The position numbers and the translations under genes are program-made. Below the pieces are notes generated by a model. It saw nothing but the letters and a program-made list of their open reading frames with translations. It had not been told where the DNA came from and ran no database searches. A stretch of 23,684 nucleotides of DNA from a virus, in IMG/VR virus record IMGVR_UViG_3300049433_000140, positions 1-23,684 of that record, one strand, 5' to 3'. Shown here one piece after another: positions 5,620 to 13,005 of this stretch; the stretch's first letter is position 1; every line of letters starts with the position of its first letter.

Positions 5620-8492
5620 TGGCCATCGCCTTCGTCGCCGCAGGCACGCCGATCGGGGGGAACACCGGTTCCACCGGTCTTCTGATCAACGTCCCGATCC
5701 CGGCCGGTCTGGCTGCCAACCAGCTCCTGGTCATGACGGTGCTCACCGATGACACCAAGGGGCCCACCACACCGAGCGGCTGGAAGAAGCTCGGCTACGT
5801 GGGTACCTCCAACCCTCCGACGCTGAGCCCGTACTACGCGCCCCCGCGTCTCACGGTCCTGTACAAGATCGCTACCGGGTCTGAAGGCGCCACTGTCGGG
5901 GTGACCTTTGATTCTCACGCCTGGCCGAACGGCTACCCGTACTACGTCGCTTCCATCGTGTCCTACAGCGGCACCGACCTGGCAGCTCCGATCGGGGAGT
6001 GGGGAGCGACGTCCAACGTTCTGTCTCTCTTCGCCCTCAACCACAACATCATCACGACCTCGGTCAACTCCGATTGGCTGCTGACGGTCCGGGGCGGGTC
6101 CGGCAACACGGGTGCTGCTACATACACGATCTCCGGAGGAACCAACTCCGAGCGGATCGACTCCACCGACGGCATCCCCGAGCTGTCCATGTCGGTGTAC
6201 GACAGCAACGGTGCCCTGGCCACCGGTGCGCAGACCCAGCGGGTCACGACCGCCAGCGCCGCTCCGAACTTCGGTTCTGTCGGCTTCTCCATCGCCATCC
6301 GGCCGCCGACGTCGACACAGGTTCTTGCCACACCGGACGAAGCCAACGCGATCGGCACCGCGTACAACCCCACCGTGGTCATCGTCAACGGCCCGTGGGA
6401 CACCTGCGCGACGATGCCGCCCTACGCGTTCATGGTTGACTGGAACGGAGACAACTCCCTCCAGACCCCCGGCGGGAACCTCGTTTCCAACTCGTACTTC
6501 ACCAGCAACATCACCGGATGGTCGCTGAACGCTTCCACCATCACCTGGTCCACCGATTTCATCGTCAACAAACAGGGTTTCGCCACTCTGAAAGTGGCCC
6601 CCAATGGGGTGGGCGCGTCCGGAGGCGTCAACGAAAGTCCCCACACCGCTCTGGGCTCAATCGTTCCCGGTAACAGCTACGTGGCTGACGCATGGGTGTA
6701 CTCCCCCGGCGGATGGTCGGATCTCCGAGCCTGTGTCGACTGGTTCGACGCCTCCGACAGCTTCCTGTCGTCGTCTCTAGGCGTCGGCAGCGTCGTGGCG
6801 GCCGGGACCTGGACGCACCTCGTGCAGACCTTCACAGCGCCCGCGTCCGCCTCTCGGGGTTCGGTTCGCGTACGGCACGGGGGCACGCCACCAGCCACCG
6901 CGATCTATTACGTGTACGGTGCCATCCTGATCGACCCCACCCTGCCCGGTACCTTCATGGCCCCGGCGCCGGGAGAGAACATCACGCCCGACATCCTGGA
7001 CGGCGGGATCTCGATCGCGTACGGCCGCGACCAGTCCCGGCAGCTCTCGCCGACCAAGACCGGTACCGCCAGTCTCAGCCTCAACAACGTGGGGCGGAGC
7101 TACAGCCCGGAGAACACCACCGGCCCGCTGTACGGAGACCTGGACCCGGCCCGGTACATGCGGGGGGAAGTCAGCTTCCTCGGAACGACGTACGCACTCG
7201 GCAGAATGCGGATCGACGACTACAACATCACGGCCGACATCGACAACCGGACCCTGGATCTCACGTTCCTGGACGGGATGAAGAGCCTGGACGGGGTCAC
7301 CCTGTCGACAGGGGTTATTTCGTCCATGCGGACCGGGGACCTGATCAACTACATACTCGACCAGGCGGCTTGGACCGGGCCCCGGGACGTCGATCCTGGC
7401 GCCACAGTCGTCACCTGGTGGTGGGTCGAAGCGGTGACCGCGCTCACTGCCATTCAGGATCTCGTGCTGTCGGAGGGACCGCCCGCGATCGCGTACGTGG
7501 CCCTGGACGGAACGTTCATCTTCCGCGACCGGCACCACCGCATCCTCCGGACACCCTCCGTCGTTCCGCAGGCGTACTTCTCGCAGAACAAGCTCAACGA
7601 CTGCACTTCACCGGTCGCCACCGGGATCTCCTTCACCGCGCCGTTCCAGTACGCACACGGCTGGCGGGACATCGTCAACAGCGTCTCGTTCGACGTCTCG
7701 ATCCGTCAGCCGATCACTGGAGTTGCCCAGGTCTGGCAGAGCGGGAACACGATCAATCTCGTTCTGGGGCAGTCGGTCACTGTCACCGCGTCCGGCAGCG
7801 ACCCCTTCGTGAACGCGATCACCCCCGTGTCCGGAGTCGACTACACCTCTACGGGTGTGGGGACGGTCCAGGTCACCATGTCCCGGACCAGCGGGCAGTC
7901 GGTGGACCTCACCCTGCTGGCGATCGGCGGAAGCGTCTCCGTCAGCGGCCTCCAGGTCCGAGCTCAGTCCATCCCGGTGGTGAACACGGTCCCGGTCTCC
8001 CGGCAGGACTCCACTTCGATCGCCGGACACGGTGAGCAGCCGTACCCCAACCCGGCGCCCTGGGCCACCGTAGAGGATGCGTTCGCCATCGCCGGTATCA
8101 TCCTGCTCCGGTACGCGCAGAGGCGCCCTACGGTCCAGCTACGCATCACAGCAAGCGATCCCCGGCACCTGTGGGAGATCCTGAACCGGAAGATCTCCGA
8201 CCGCGTCCACATCGCATACGGCGAGATGGGGCTTGACGCTGACTTCTTCATAGAGACGGTCACCCACCAGATCTCCCGGATGAACAAGACGAACCAGCCA
8301 CCCGTCCATTCCGTGATCTTCGGGTGCGAGAAGGATCTCGGAGCCTCCACAGCGAACCCGTTCCGGTTCGACGTCCGGGGGTCCGGATTCGACCAGGGAC
8401 AGTTCGATCCGCTGGTGGGGGACAATGCGAGCACGGTGTTCGTGTTCGATGATCCGCGCGGGGCATTCGACCTCGGCGTTTTCGGGACGTGA
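5619..8492 (+). CDS. Large minor tail / tail-tip hub protein with carbohydrate-binding module
   Basis: 957 residues, starting on an ATG that overlaps the tape measure stop by one base. Residues 1-230 form a beta-rich domain (PSGWKKLGYVGTS, IVSYSGTD...IGEWGA, VGFSIAIRP) typical of actinophage minor tail proteins. Residues ~287-445 resemble a family 4/9-type carbohydrate-binding module (NLVSNSYFTSNITGW, then VPGNSYVADAWVYSPGG, then GTWTHLVQTFTAP). Residues ~500-700 look like a baseplate hub segment (YGRDQSRQLSPTKTG, LTFLDGMKSLDG). The C-terminal part (WEILNRKISDRVHI, then FFIETVTHQIS) resembles the end of siphovirus tail-tip proteins. The role is inferred: the tail tip that touches the cell-wall glycopolymer. 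No separate distal tail protein is seen, so this long polypeptide may combine several tip roles. Confidence 0.82.
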   Translation: MAIAFVAAGTPIGGNTGSTGLLINVPIPAGLAANQLLVMTVLTDDTKGPTTPSGWKKLGYVGTSNPPTLSPYYAPPRLTVLYKIATGSEGATVGVTFDSHAWPNGYPYYVASIVSYSGTDLAAPIGEWGATSNVLSLFALNHNIITTSVNSDWLLTVRGGSGNTGAATYTISGGTNSERIDSTDGIPELSMSVYDSNGALATGAQTQRVTTASAAPNFGSVGFSIAIRPPTSTQVLATPDEANAIGTAYNPTVVIVNGPWDTCATMPPYAFMVDWNGDNSLQTPGGNLVSNSYFTSNITGWSLNASTITWSTDFIVNKQGFATLKVAPNGVGASGGVNESPHTALGSIVPGNSYVADAWVYSPGGWSDLRACVDWFDASDSFLSSSLGVGSVVAAGTWTHLVQTFTAPASASRGSVRVRHGGTPPATAIYYVYGAILIDPTLPGTFMAPAPGENITPDILDGGISIAYGRDQSRQLSPTKTGTASLSLNNVGRSYSPENTTGPLYGDLDPARYMRGEVSFLGTTYALGRMRIDDYNITADIDNRTLDLTFLDGMKSLDGVTLSTGVISSMRTGDLINYILDQAAWTGPRDVDPGATVVTWWWVEAVTALTAIQDLVLSEGPPAIAYVALDGTFIFRDRHHRILRTPSVVPQAYFSQNKLNDCTSPVATGISFTAPFQYAHGWRDIVNSVSFDVSIRQPITGVAQVWQSGNTINLVLGQSVTVTASGSDPFVNAITPVSGVDYTSTGVGTVQVTMSRTSGQSVDLTLLAIGGSVSVSGLQVRAQSIPVVNTVPVSRQDSTSIAGHGEQPYPNPAPWATVEDAFAIAGIILLRYAQRRPTVQLRITASDPRHLWEILNRKISDRVHIAYGEMGLDADFFIETVTHQISRMNKTNQPPVHSVIFGCEKDLGASTANPFRFDVRGSGFDQGQFDPLVGDNASTVFVFDDPRGAFDLGVFGT

Positions 8493-8499
8493 GGGAGAC

Positions 8500-8862
8500 A
8501 TGGCGGAGCTACTGACCCTGAGGGCGCGGGCCTACGTCTACAGCGGGGACTGGGTGTCTGACTGCCCCCGGCCGGGCTGTGCCAACGTTGAGCACCTGTT
8601 CGAGCCGGTCACCATCGGCGGTCCCCGCATCCGGCAGAAGAGCTTCTTCACGTGCTCGTACTGCGGGATGCAGTCGGTCATCGACTGGCCCACCCAGGAT
8701 TTCATGCTGGCGGTGACGGAGATTCTGAGCCGTCGGCCGATCCCCTCCAACCGGAACTGGTACCCGGCTGATCACGAGACGGCCGTGCGATTCAAGATCG
8801 AGCACGGGCAGACACTCGATCAGCTCCGGGAAGAGAACGAGTCGCACGGGGTGACCCCGTGA
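8500..8862 (+). CDS. Zinc-ribbon protein in the tail cluster
   Basis: 120 residues. The ATG at 8500 is preceded by GAGGGAGA with good spacing, 7 nt after the previous stop; an earlier ATG at 8425 lies inside the minor tail gene and is rejected. Four cysteines in two pairs, C22/C27 (CPRPGC) and C52/C55 (CSYC), suggest a structural zinc site. The rest is mixed alpha/beta with an acidic C terminus, and I recognise no enzyme motif. Its place between the tail hub and the fibre-like genes suggests a small virion component or assembly factor, which is inference. Its TGA overlaps the next gene's GTG by 4 nt (GTGA), indicating translational coupling. Confidence 0.7.
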   Translation: MAELLTLRARAYVYSGDWVSDCPRPGCANVEHLFEPVTIGGPRIRQKSFFTCSYCGMQSVIDWPTQDFMLAVTEILSRRPIPSNRNWYPADHETAVRFKIEHGQTLDQLREENESHGVTP

Positions 8863-9398
8863 CCTGGTCCGCGCCGATGACGGCGATCTCCGGAGCGATC
8901 TTCGCAGCGGCCGACTTCAACCAGTACGTGCGGGACAATCTCAACGAGACGGCCGTAGCGAAGGCGACCGTGGCCGGGCAGTTCTTCGCTGCGGTCGGCG
9001 CCAACTCACTTGCCGCCCGGATACTCACCTCCACCACGATCCCGACCGGCGAGACCACCACGTCCACGACGTATGTCGATCTGGCCACCCCCGGACCGGC
9101 GATCACGGTGACGACCGGACCCCTGGCCCTGGTGGGGATGTCCGGGAACCTGAGCAGCAACATCAGCAACTCGGCTTCGTTCATGTCGGTCGCGGTTTCC
9201 GGCGCCTCTACCATCGCCGCCATCAGCGCTCGTGCCCTGGTCCGGGACGGGATGAACGCCAACAACGGTTTCCGGGCGACTGCCGCTGGTGTGATCCCGC
9301 TGACTCCGGGCTCCAACACCTTCACCGCCAAATACGCGGTCGGAGCCGGTTCCACGGGAACCTTCTCGGACCGCCACCTGTGGGTTCTGCCCTTCTAA
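8859..9398 (+). CDS. Tail fibre-like minor tail protein, paralogue A
   Basis: 179 residues from GTG 8859. The N terminus (WSAPMTAISGAIFAAADFN, then VRDNLNET..AKAT) and the beta-rich body (GETTTSTTYVDLATPGP) match a family common in Streptomyces phages, usually annotated as tail fibre or minor tail protein. The Ser/Thr/Ala-rich, beta-strand-rich composition and the short LWVLPF end suggest a trimeric beta structure at the tail tip. It is clearly homologous to the protein at 9716-10258, so the two arose by duplication. The start is supported by the 4-nt GTGA overlap with the preceding gene. Which host structure it binds cannot be told from sequence. Confidence 0.75.
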   Translation: MTWSAPMTAISGAIFAAADFNQYVRDNLNETAVAKATVAGQFFAAVGANSLAARILTSTTIPTGETTTSTTYVDLATPGPAITVTTGPLALVGMSGNLSSNISNSASFMSVAVSGASTIAAISARALVRDGMNANNGFRATAAGVIPLTPGSNTFTAKYAVGAGSTGTFSDRHLWVLPF

Positions 9399-9409
9399 GG
9401 AGACAGATC

Positions 9410-9712
9410 GTGGCCAGCTTGAAGACGTACGGACGGACCCTGTGGGATCTACAGCAGACGGTCTGCAACAAGGTCGGTTTCGATCTCCGCCGGTCGTCCA
9501 CAGAGACGCGCGGCATCATGATCGCGGTGGATGCGACGTTCGCTCTGCTGATCAAGGCCCTGGTGGACAAAGGTGTGTTCACCGACCTTGAGCTGAATGC
9601 CGCTGTCCAGGGAGTGCGGAACACGGCTTTCAACCAGCTCGGTCCTGCCCCCATCATCGACTTCGACGCTCCCAGCGCTCCCCTCCCCGTCCCCGAACCC
9701 CTTCAGGACTGA
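9410..9712 (+). CDS. Unknown small protein between two fibre paralogues
   Basis: 100 residues from GTG 9410, which has AAGGAGA at 9397-9403 with 6-nt spacing; an in-frame ATG at 9380 lies inside the previous gene and is rejected. The protein is mostly helical (ALLIKALVDKGVFTDLELNA, a two-helix segment) with a Pro-rich end (APSAPLPVPEPLQD). I do not recognise the family. It lies between two paralogous fibre genes, 11 nt after one and 3 nt before the next, so it is translated with them and may be a virion or assembly component. It may have been carried along in, or inserted into, the duplication. Confidence 0.65.
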   Translation: MASLKTYGRTLWDLQQTVCNKVGFDLRRSSTETRGIMIAVDATFALLIKALVDKGVFTDLELNAAVQGVRNTAFNQLGPAPIIDFDAPSAPLPVPEPLQD

Positions 9713-9715
9713 GCC

Positions 9716-10258
9716 ATGGCATGGACCGCACCGATGACGGCGGTGGCCGGATCGGTTTTCACCGCCGCTCAGTTCAACACTTTCGTCCGGGACAACCTTC
9801 TGGAAACGCCTTCCGCCAAGGCGACCACCCCAGGCTCGTTCTTCACCACGACCAGCGCCGGGAGCATCGCTGAGCGCATCCCGAACCGCTCCCTGATCGC
9901 TACTTCGGAAACCACATCATCGACGTCCTACGCCGATCTGGCTACGGTGGGACCGCAGGTCAGTTGCATCACCGGTACCTCGGCTCTCATCTGTGTCACG
10001 TCCCGTATCAACGTTGCTACCGTCAACACAGGCGGTCAGGCGGGAGTCGACATTTCGGGAGCTACTACGGAAGCTGCATCTGACACTCACTGCCTCCGCT
10101 CCGACACACCGGGCACCGGCAACTCGAACAGAATGACCGCTGTACGTTTCCACACCACCCTCACGCCGGGAACGAATGTCTTCAAAATGCAATACAAGGT
10201 AGCTGCCGCCGCTACTGCTACATACGCCGCCCGGGAAATCGTCGTCATCCCCTTCTGA
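9716..10258 (+). CDS. Tail fibre-like minor tail protein, paralogue B
   Basis: 180 residues from ATG 9716, 3 nt after the previous stop. It aligns end to end with the protein at 8859-9398. Shared blocks are W[ST]APMTA, VRDNL.ET..AKAT..G.FF, ETT.STSY.DLAT.GP, LTPG.N.F...Y.V and a C-terminal V.PF. The middle has diverged strongly (SDTHCLRSDTPGTGNSN here), as expected if binding specificity differs while the fold is kept. Beta-rich and Thr/Ser-rich, it probably belongs to the tail tip and may recognise a host glycan. Codon use looks slightly less G+C-rich than in paralogue A. The assignment rests on family resemblance and the internal duplication. Confidence 0.75.
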   Translation: MAWTAPMTAVAGSVFTAAQFNTFVRDNLLETPSAKATTPGSFFTTTSAGSIAERIPNRSLIATSETTSSTSYADLATVGPQVSCITGTSALICVTSRINVATVNTGGQAGVDISGATTEAASDTHCLRSDTPGTGNSNRMTAVRFHTTLTPGTNVFKMQYKVAAAATATYAAREIVVIPF

Positions 10259-10274
10259 CCGAAAGGAAAACAAC

Positions 10275-10550
10275 ATGACCACTCTCGAAGAGGCTCTGGC
10301 CCTGCTGTGTGAACCTGATGCCAGCCCCATAGATTACGTCCCGCTCCGAATCGTGAACGAGTCGGAGAAATCCATCGTTTTCATGGGGGACTATTTTCAC
10401 AGTCCTTATTCCCTGTCTGCCACCGACACAGCTTCAGCGATCGCAGAAGCGGAAACCTACCTGGTGGAGGAGCTGGGTATGACCAAGGTGGTCGATTGGC
10501 TGGAGACCCCCAACACCGGTCTCCGAGCGGTCTGGTCCTACTTCACGTAA
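10275..10550 (+). CDS. Small acidic protein of unknown function
   Basis: 91 residues with an ATG preceded by GAAAGGAAAACAAC. It is acidic, with a helical start (TLEEALALLCEPDA), a beta-like centre (SIVFMGDYFHSPYSL) and a second helix (ASAIAEAETYLVEELGM). No cysteine motif, signal or membrane segment is seen, and I do not recognise the family. It sits between the fibre genes and the membrane proteins of the lysis module and is probably co-transcribed. A tail-associated or lysis-timing role would be guesswork. Confidence 0.65.
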   Translation: MTTLEEALALLCEPDASPIDYVPLRIVNESEKSIVFMGDYFHSPYSLSATDTASAIAEAETYLVEELGMTKVVDWLETPNTGLRAVWSYFT

Positions 10551-10579
10551 AAGAGGGACTGTGAGGGAAGGAGGAACAC

Positions 10580-10984
10580 ATGAACGGTCTCGGCCTCAAG
10601 GCCAAAGGACTCTTCCACGGGCTGTGCCCGCCGGAAGTCTTCCTGTTGCTGCTCCTGCTCGTTACGGGATCCCTCGCTCTCTCCCACCCTGATCGCCCGG
10701 ATCCGCTGAGCCTGCTCTTGCCCAACTGGGTGTCGATCGTCTGGGACATTGCCCTGATCGTCGGATCCCTGATCTGTCTCGGAGGCATCCTTACTCTCCA
10801 CTGGGCCATCGTCCGGATCGGCTACACGATCCTCTGCCCGGTGACGGCCGCGTACGCCATCGCCCTGCTCCCTCACGCGCACATGCTCTCTATCCGGATC
10901 AACGTGGCCACGCTGCTCGTCTTCTCGCTCGCGTGCTTGTGGAGGGATCTTCAAATAACCTTCACACTGAGGGGGGCAAGATGA
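10580..10984 (+). CDS. Multi-spanning membrane protein, holin candidate
   Basis: 134 residues with a strong Shine-Dalgarno (GGAAGGAGG) ahead of ATG 10580. Hydrophobic stretches near residues 19-34 (FLLLLLLVTGSLALS), 48-74 (NWVSIVWDIALIVGSLICLG), 75-98 and 102-118 suggest four membrane spans with short loops and a small basic C terminus. It lies two genes upstream of the lysin and overlaps the next membrane protein by 4 nt (ATGA). A holin, or half of a holin pair, is the most natural reading. Membrane topology is estimated by eye and the holin role is inferred from context. Confidence 0.7.
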   Translation: MNGLGLKAKGLFHGLCPPEVFLLLLLLVTGSLALSHPDRPDPLSLLLPNWVSIVWDIALIVGSLICLGGILTLHWAIVRIGYTILCPVTAAYAIALLPHAHMLSIRINVATLLVFSLACLWRDLQITFTLRGAR

Positions 10985-11400
10985 CCAGCAGCACGCTACT
11001 TGTAACGATCATCTCCGCGCTCCTTGGCGGCGGTGGTATCGCAGCGTTGATCCAGATCGTTCTTCTGCCCCGAACCATGGCCCGGACCCGGGCCGACACG
11101 ACGCAGGTACTCGTGGGAACGGCGACAGAAACGGTGGCTTTGGTGCGCAGCCAACTGGAGAGATCGCAGGTGGAGATCGGCGACCTTGAGACCAAGCTGT
11201 CCGAAGCACGCGGCCGGATGCAGGAGCAGGACACCCGCATAGCCGAACAGCGGAGGAAGATCGCCGATCAGGAGGACAGCATCCAACATCTCACCTCGGA
11301 GACCGAAGAGCTCCGACGGCAGGTCAGTCTCCTGGAAGCCCGGGTCAGGGCGGCAACCGAGACCGTGAACGGGATGGAAGACGGGTCGGCCGCCTCATGA
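10981..11400 (+). CDS. Membrane-anchored coiled-coil protein, holin or lysis partner
   Basis: 139 residues from ATG 10981, overlapping the previous stop as ATGA. A single hydrophobic segment (residues ~5-27, Gly-rich: IISALLGGGGIAALIQIVLL) is followed by a long charged coiled coil (residues ~50-130, with heptads of Leu/Val/Ile through LETKLSEARGRMQEQD and LRRQVSLLEARV). One transmembrane helix plus a cytoplasmic or periplasmic coiled coil, directly upstream of the lysin with a further 4-nt overlap, fits a type of small holin or a spanin-like partner seen in actinophages. A purely structural role cannot be excluded. An in-frame upstream GTG/TTG region lies inside the previous gene and is rejected. 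Confidence 0.7.
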   Translation: MTSSTLLVTIISALLGGGGIAALIQIVLLPRTMARTRADTTQVLVGTATETVALVRSQLERSQVEIGDLETKLSEARGRMQEQDTRIAEQRRKIADQEDSIQHLTSETEELRRQVSLLEARVRAATETVNGMEDGSAAS

Positions 11401-12686
11401 GCACCAGCCGGTGGCAGGCACTCGCCCGCGCGGCGGTCACCAAGGCGTGGCCGGTCGGCATGTGCGACAACTTCTGCGCGAACATGTACGGCTTCGCCGC
11501 CTCCGGGTACGTCGATGCCGTGGCCCACTGGAATGCCCTCCTCGCCGCACAGCGCACTCCGGGGAGCACGGTCATCCCGGCGGGCATGCTGGCCTTCTGG
11601 GGTGGCGGACACGGCCATGTAGCCATCTCCGACGGCACAGGGAGCGTCTGGTCCACGGACATCGGCGGTGCGGGTACCGTGTCACGTGTGCCCTTGGGGC
11701 AGATCGCCACCCAATGGGGCAAGCCCTACCTCGGGTGGGGCGAACCGGTCTTTCAGAACGTGGCTTGGAGCGATGCGATGATCCACGGTTATGACGTGTC
11801 CGGATACCAGCCGGTCAACTTCCCTACTTCCGGCATCGACTTCGCGATCATCAAGATCACAGAGGGCACCGGCTTCGTCAATTCGAGCTGGGCCGGACAA
11901 CGGTCCACTGCTCGGGGCGCGGGCCTGGTAACCGGGCTCTACCACTTCGCCCGGCCGGGCTCGATGTCGGCTCAGGCCGACTTCTTCCTGTCTCAGATCA
12001 CCCTCCAGCCGGGTGACGTGCTCGCGTTCGACTGGGAGGACACCGGGGTTTCGAGCGCGAACAAAGACGGCTGGATCAAGTACGTGCAGCAGAAGACCGG
12101 GCACAAGGTGCTCCTCTACTGCAACCGGGACTTCTGGCAGAACCGGGACACGTCCGGCTTCGCCGGTGACGGTCTCTGGATCGCCGATCCGACGACCGCT
12201 GGTCAGCCCGCGATCAGCTCCCCGTGGCTGATGCACCAGTACAGCACCGCCAACAACATCGATCATGATGTGGCTCAGTTCAGTGATCGGGCCGAAATGG
12301 CGGCCTGGGCAGGAGGAGACGACGTGGCACTTTCCGCAGATGACAAGACGTGGCTCACCGCACAGATCAACGCGGCGGTCACCAGCACGGTGAGCAAGCT
12401 CATCAACTACCCGCTGGTCAGCCCGACCGACCCGAACGGCGCCACCCGGACGCTCGGGACGTACGTCCGGTACGGCGATTCCCACTACGCCAACCTGCTC
12501 GACGCGGTGACGACTGCCGCCGCTTCCGGCGACGTCGCCCCGGTGCTCGCGCAGCTCGCCGACCTGTCGATCAAGCTGGCCGCACTCCAGTCCGCTGTCA
12601 CCGACCCGGCCGGACTGCTCGACCAGATCCGGACGGAGCTCGACAGCTTCCAGCTCGTGCTTCAGCAGAAGACCCCGGGGGCCTGA
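11397..12686 (+). CDS. Bifunctional endolysin: Cys/His amidase-peptidase plus GH25 muramidase
   Basis: 429 residues. Residues ~1-110 look like a CHAP/NlpC-P60-type papain fold: catalytic Cys candidate C23 or C27 in GMCDNFCANMYG, and His in WGGGHGHVAISDG (H72/H74). Residues ~128-305 are a glycosyl hydrolase 25 muramidase: HGYDVSGYQPVNF, IKITEGTGFV, GLYHFARPGS, the catalytic-type DWED with D212 and E214, then LLYCNRDFW and LWIADPT. The last ~120 residues are helical (ALSADDKTWLTAQINAAV through LQSAVTDPAGLLDQIRTEL) and may be an attachment or oligomerisation region. The enzyme would cut both peptide and glycan bonds of peptidoglycan at lysis. No signal peptide is seen, so export should need a holin. 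Its start overlaps the previous stop (ATGA). Confidence 0.93.
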   Translation: MSTSRWQALARAAVTKAWPVGMCDNFCANMYGFAASGYVDAVAHWNALLAAQRTPGSTVIPAGMLAFWGGGHGHVAISDGTGSVWSTDIGGAGTVSRVPLGQIATQWGKPYLGWGEPVFQNVAWSDAMIHGYDVSGYQPVNFPTSGIDFAIIKITEGTGFVNSSWAGQRSTARGAGLVTGLYHFARPGSMSAQADFFLSQITLQPGDVLAFDWEDTGVSSANKDGWIKYVQQKTGHKVLLYCNRDFWQNRDTSGFAGDGLWIADPTTAGQPAISSPWLMHQYSTANNIDHDVAQFSDRAEMAAWAGGDDVALSADDKTWLTAQINAAVTSTVSKLINYPLVSPTDPNGATRTLGTYVRYGDSHYANLLDAVTTAAASGDVAPVLAQLADLSIKLAALQSAVTDPAGLLDQIRTELDSFQLVLQQKTPGA

Positions 12687-12688
12687 TC

Positions 12689-12931
12689 ATGTCGATGCAG
12701 GCGCAGATCAAGGAGTGGGCCGCGCAAGCTGCCGAAGCGGTGCTAGAGCCGCTGTTCGTGCGGATCGCCAAGCTGGAGGAGTACGTCAAGGCGTTCGAGC
12801 AGGCCAACGAGGTACCGGCCGACCCGGCACCGCGCGGGGAGGGTCCCGAGGTCAAGGCAGCCGCCGACGTCCGCAAGGCGCCTCCGGCAACCGGTCGCCC
12901 GTCCGGCCGACCCACCTCAACAGGCAAGTAA
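12689..12931 (+). CDS. Small helical protein at the end of the lysis operon
   Basis: 80 residues from ATG 12689, 2 nt after the lysin stop. The first ~45 residues form an amphipathic helix (IKEWAAQAAEAVLEPLFVRI, then AKLEEYVKAFEQA). The remainder is Pro/Gly/Lys-rich and probably disordered (APRGEGPEVKAAADVRKAPP). No family is recognised. The coupling to the lysin suggests a lysis-associated accessory. The gene is followed within 8 nt by a perfect hairpin, so it closes the plus-strand late operon. Confidence 0.65.
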   Translation: MSMQAQIKEWAAQAAEAVLEPLFVRIAKLEEYVKAFEQANEVPADPAPRGEGPEVKAAADVRKAPPATGRPSGRPTSTGK

Positions 12932-12938
12932 CGCAAAA

Positions 12939-12966
12939 AGCCCCCACCGGGATCCCGGTGGGGGCT
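12939..12966. terminator. Perfect hairpin closing the late operon, T-tract on the minus-strand side
   Basis: A 28-nt perfect palindrome (AGCCCCCACCGGG, AT, CCCGGTGGGGGCT). On the plus strand it is not followed by T residues. On the minus strand it is followed by TTTTTGCGTT, the classical intrinsic terminator shape. It may therefore stop readthrough both from the lysis operon and from antisense transcription crossing the glycosyltransferase gene. Confidence 0.8.
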
Positions 12967-13005
12967 GAGTTATGGATAGTTGAATTCGAATAAAAGAAAT
13001 GCGAG

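Noticed and set aside
5211-6644. 477-codon open frame on the minus strand
   Set aside because: It runs antisense across the ends of the tape measure and hub genes. Long antisense frames are expected in G+C-rich coding DNA, and the translation has no recognisable pattern.
6692-8035. 447-codon plus-strand frame inside the hub gene
   Set aside because: It is an alternative frame of a well-supported gene; its Arg/His/Pro-rich composition is unlike a folded protein.
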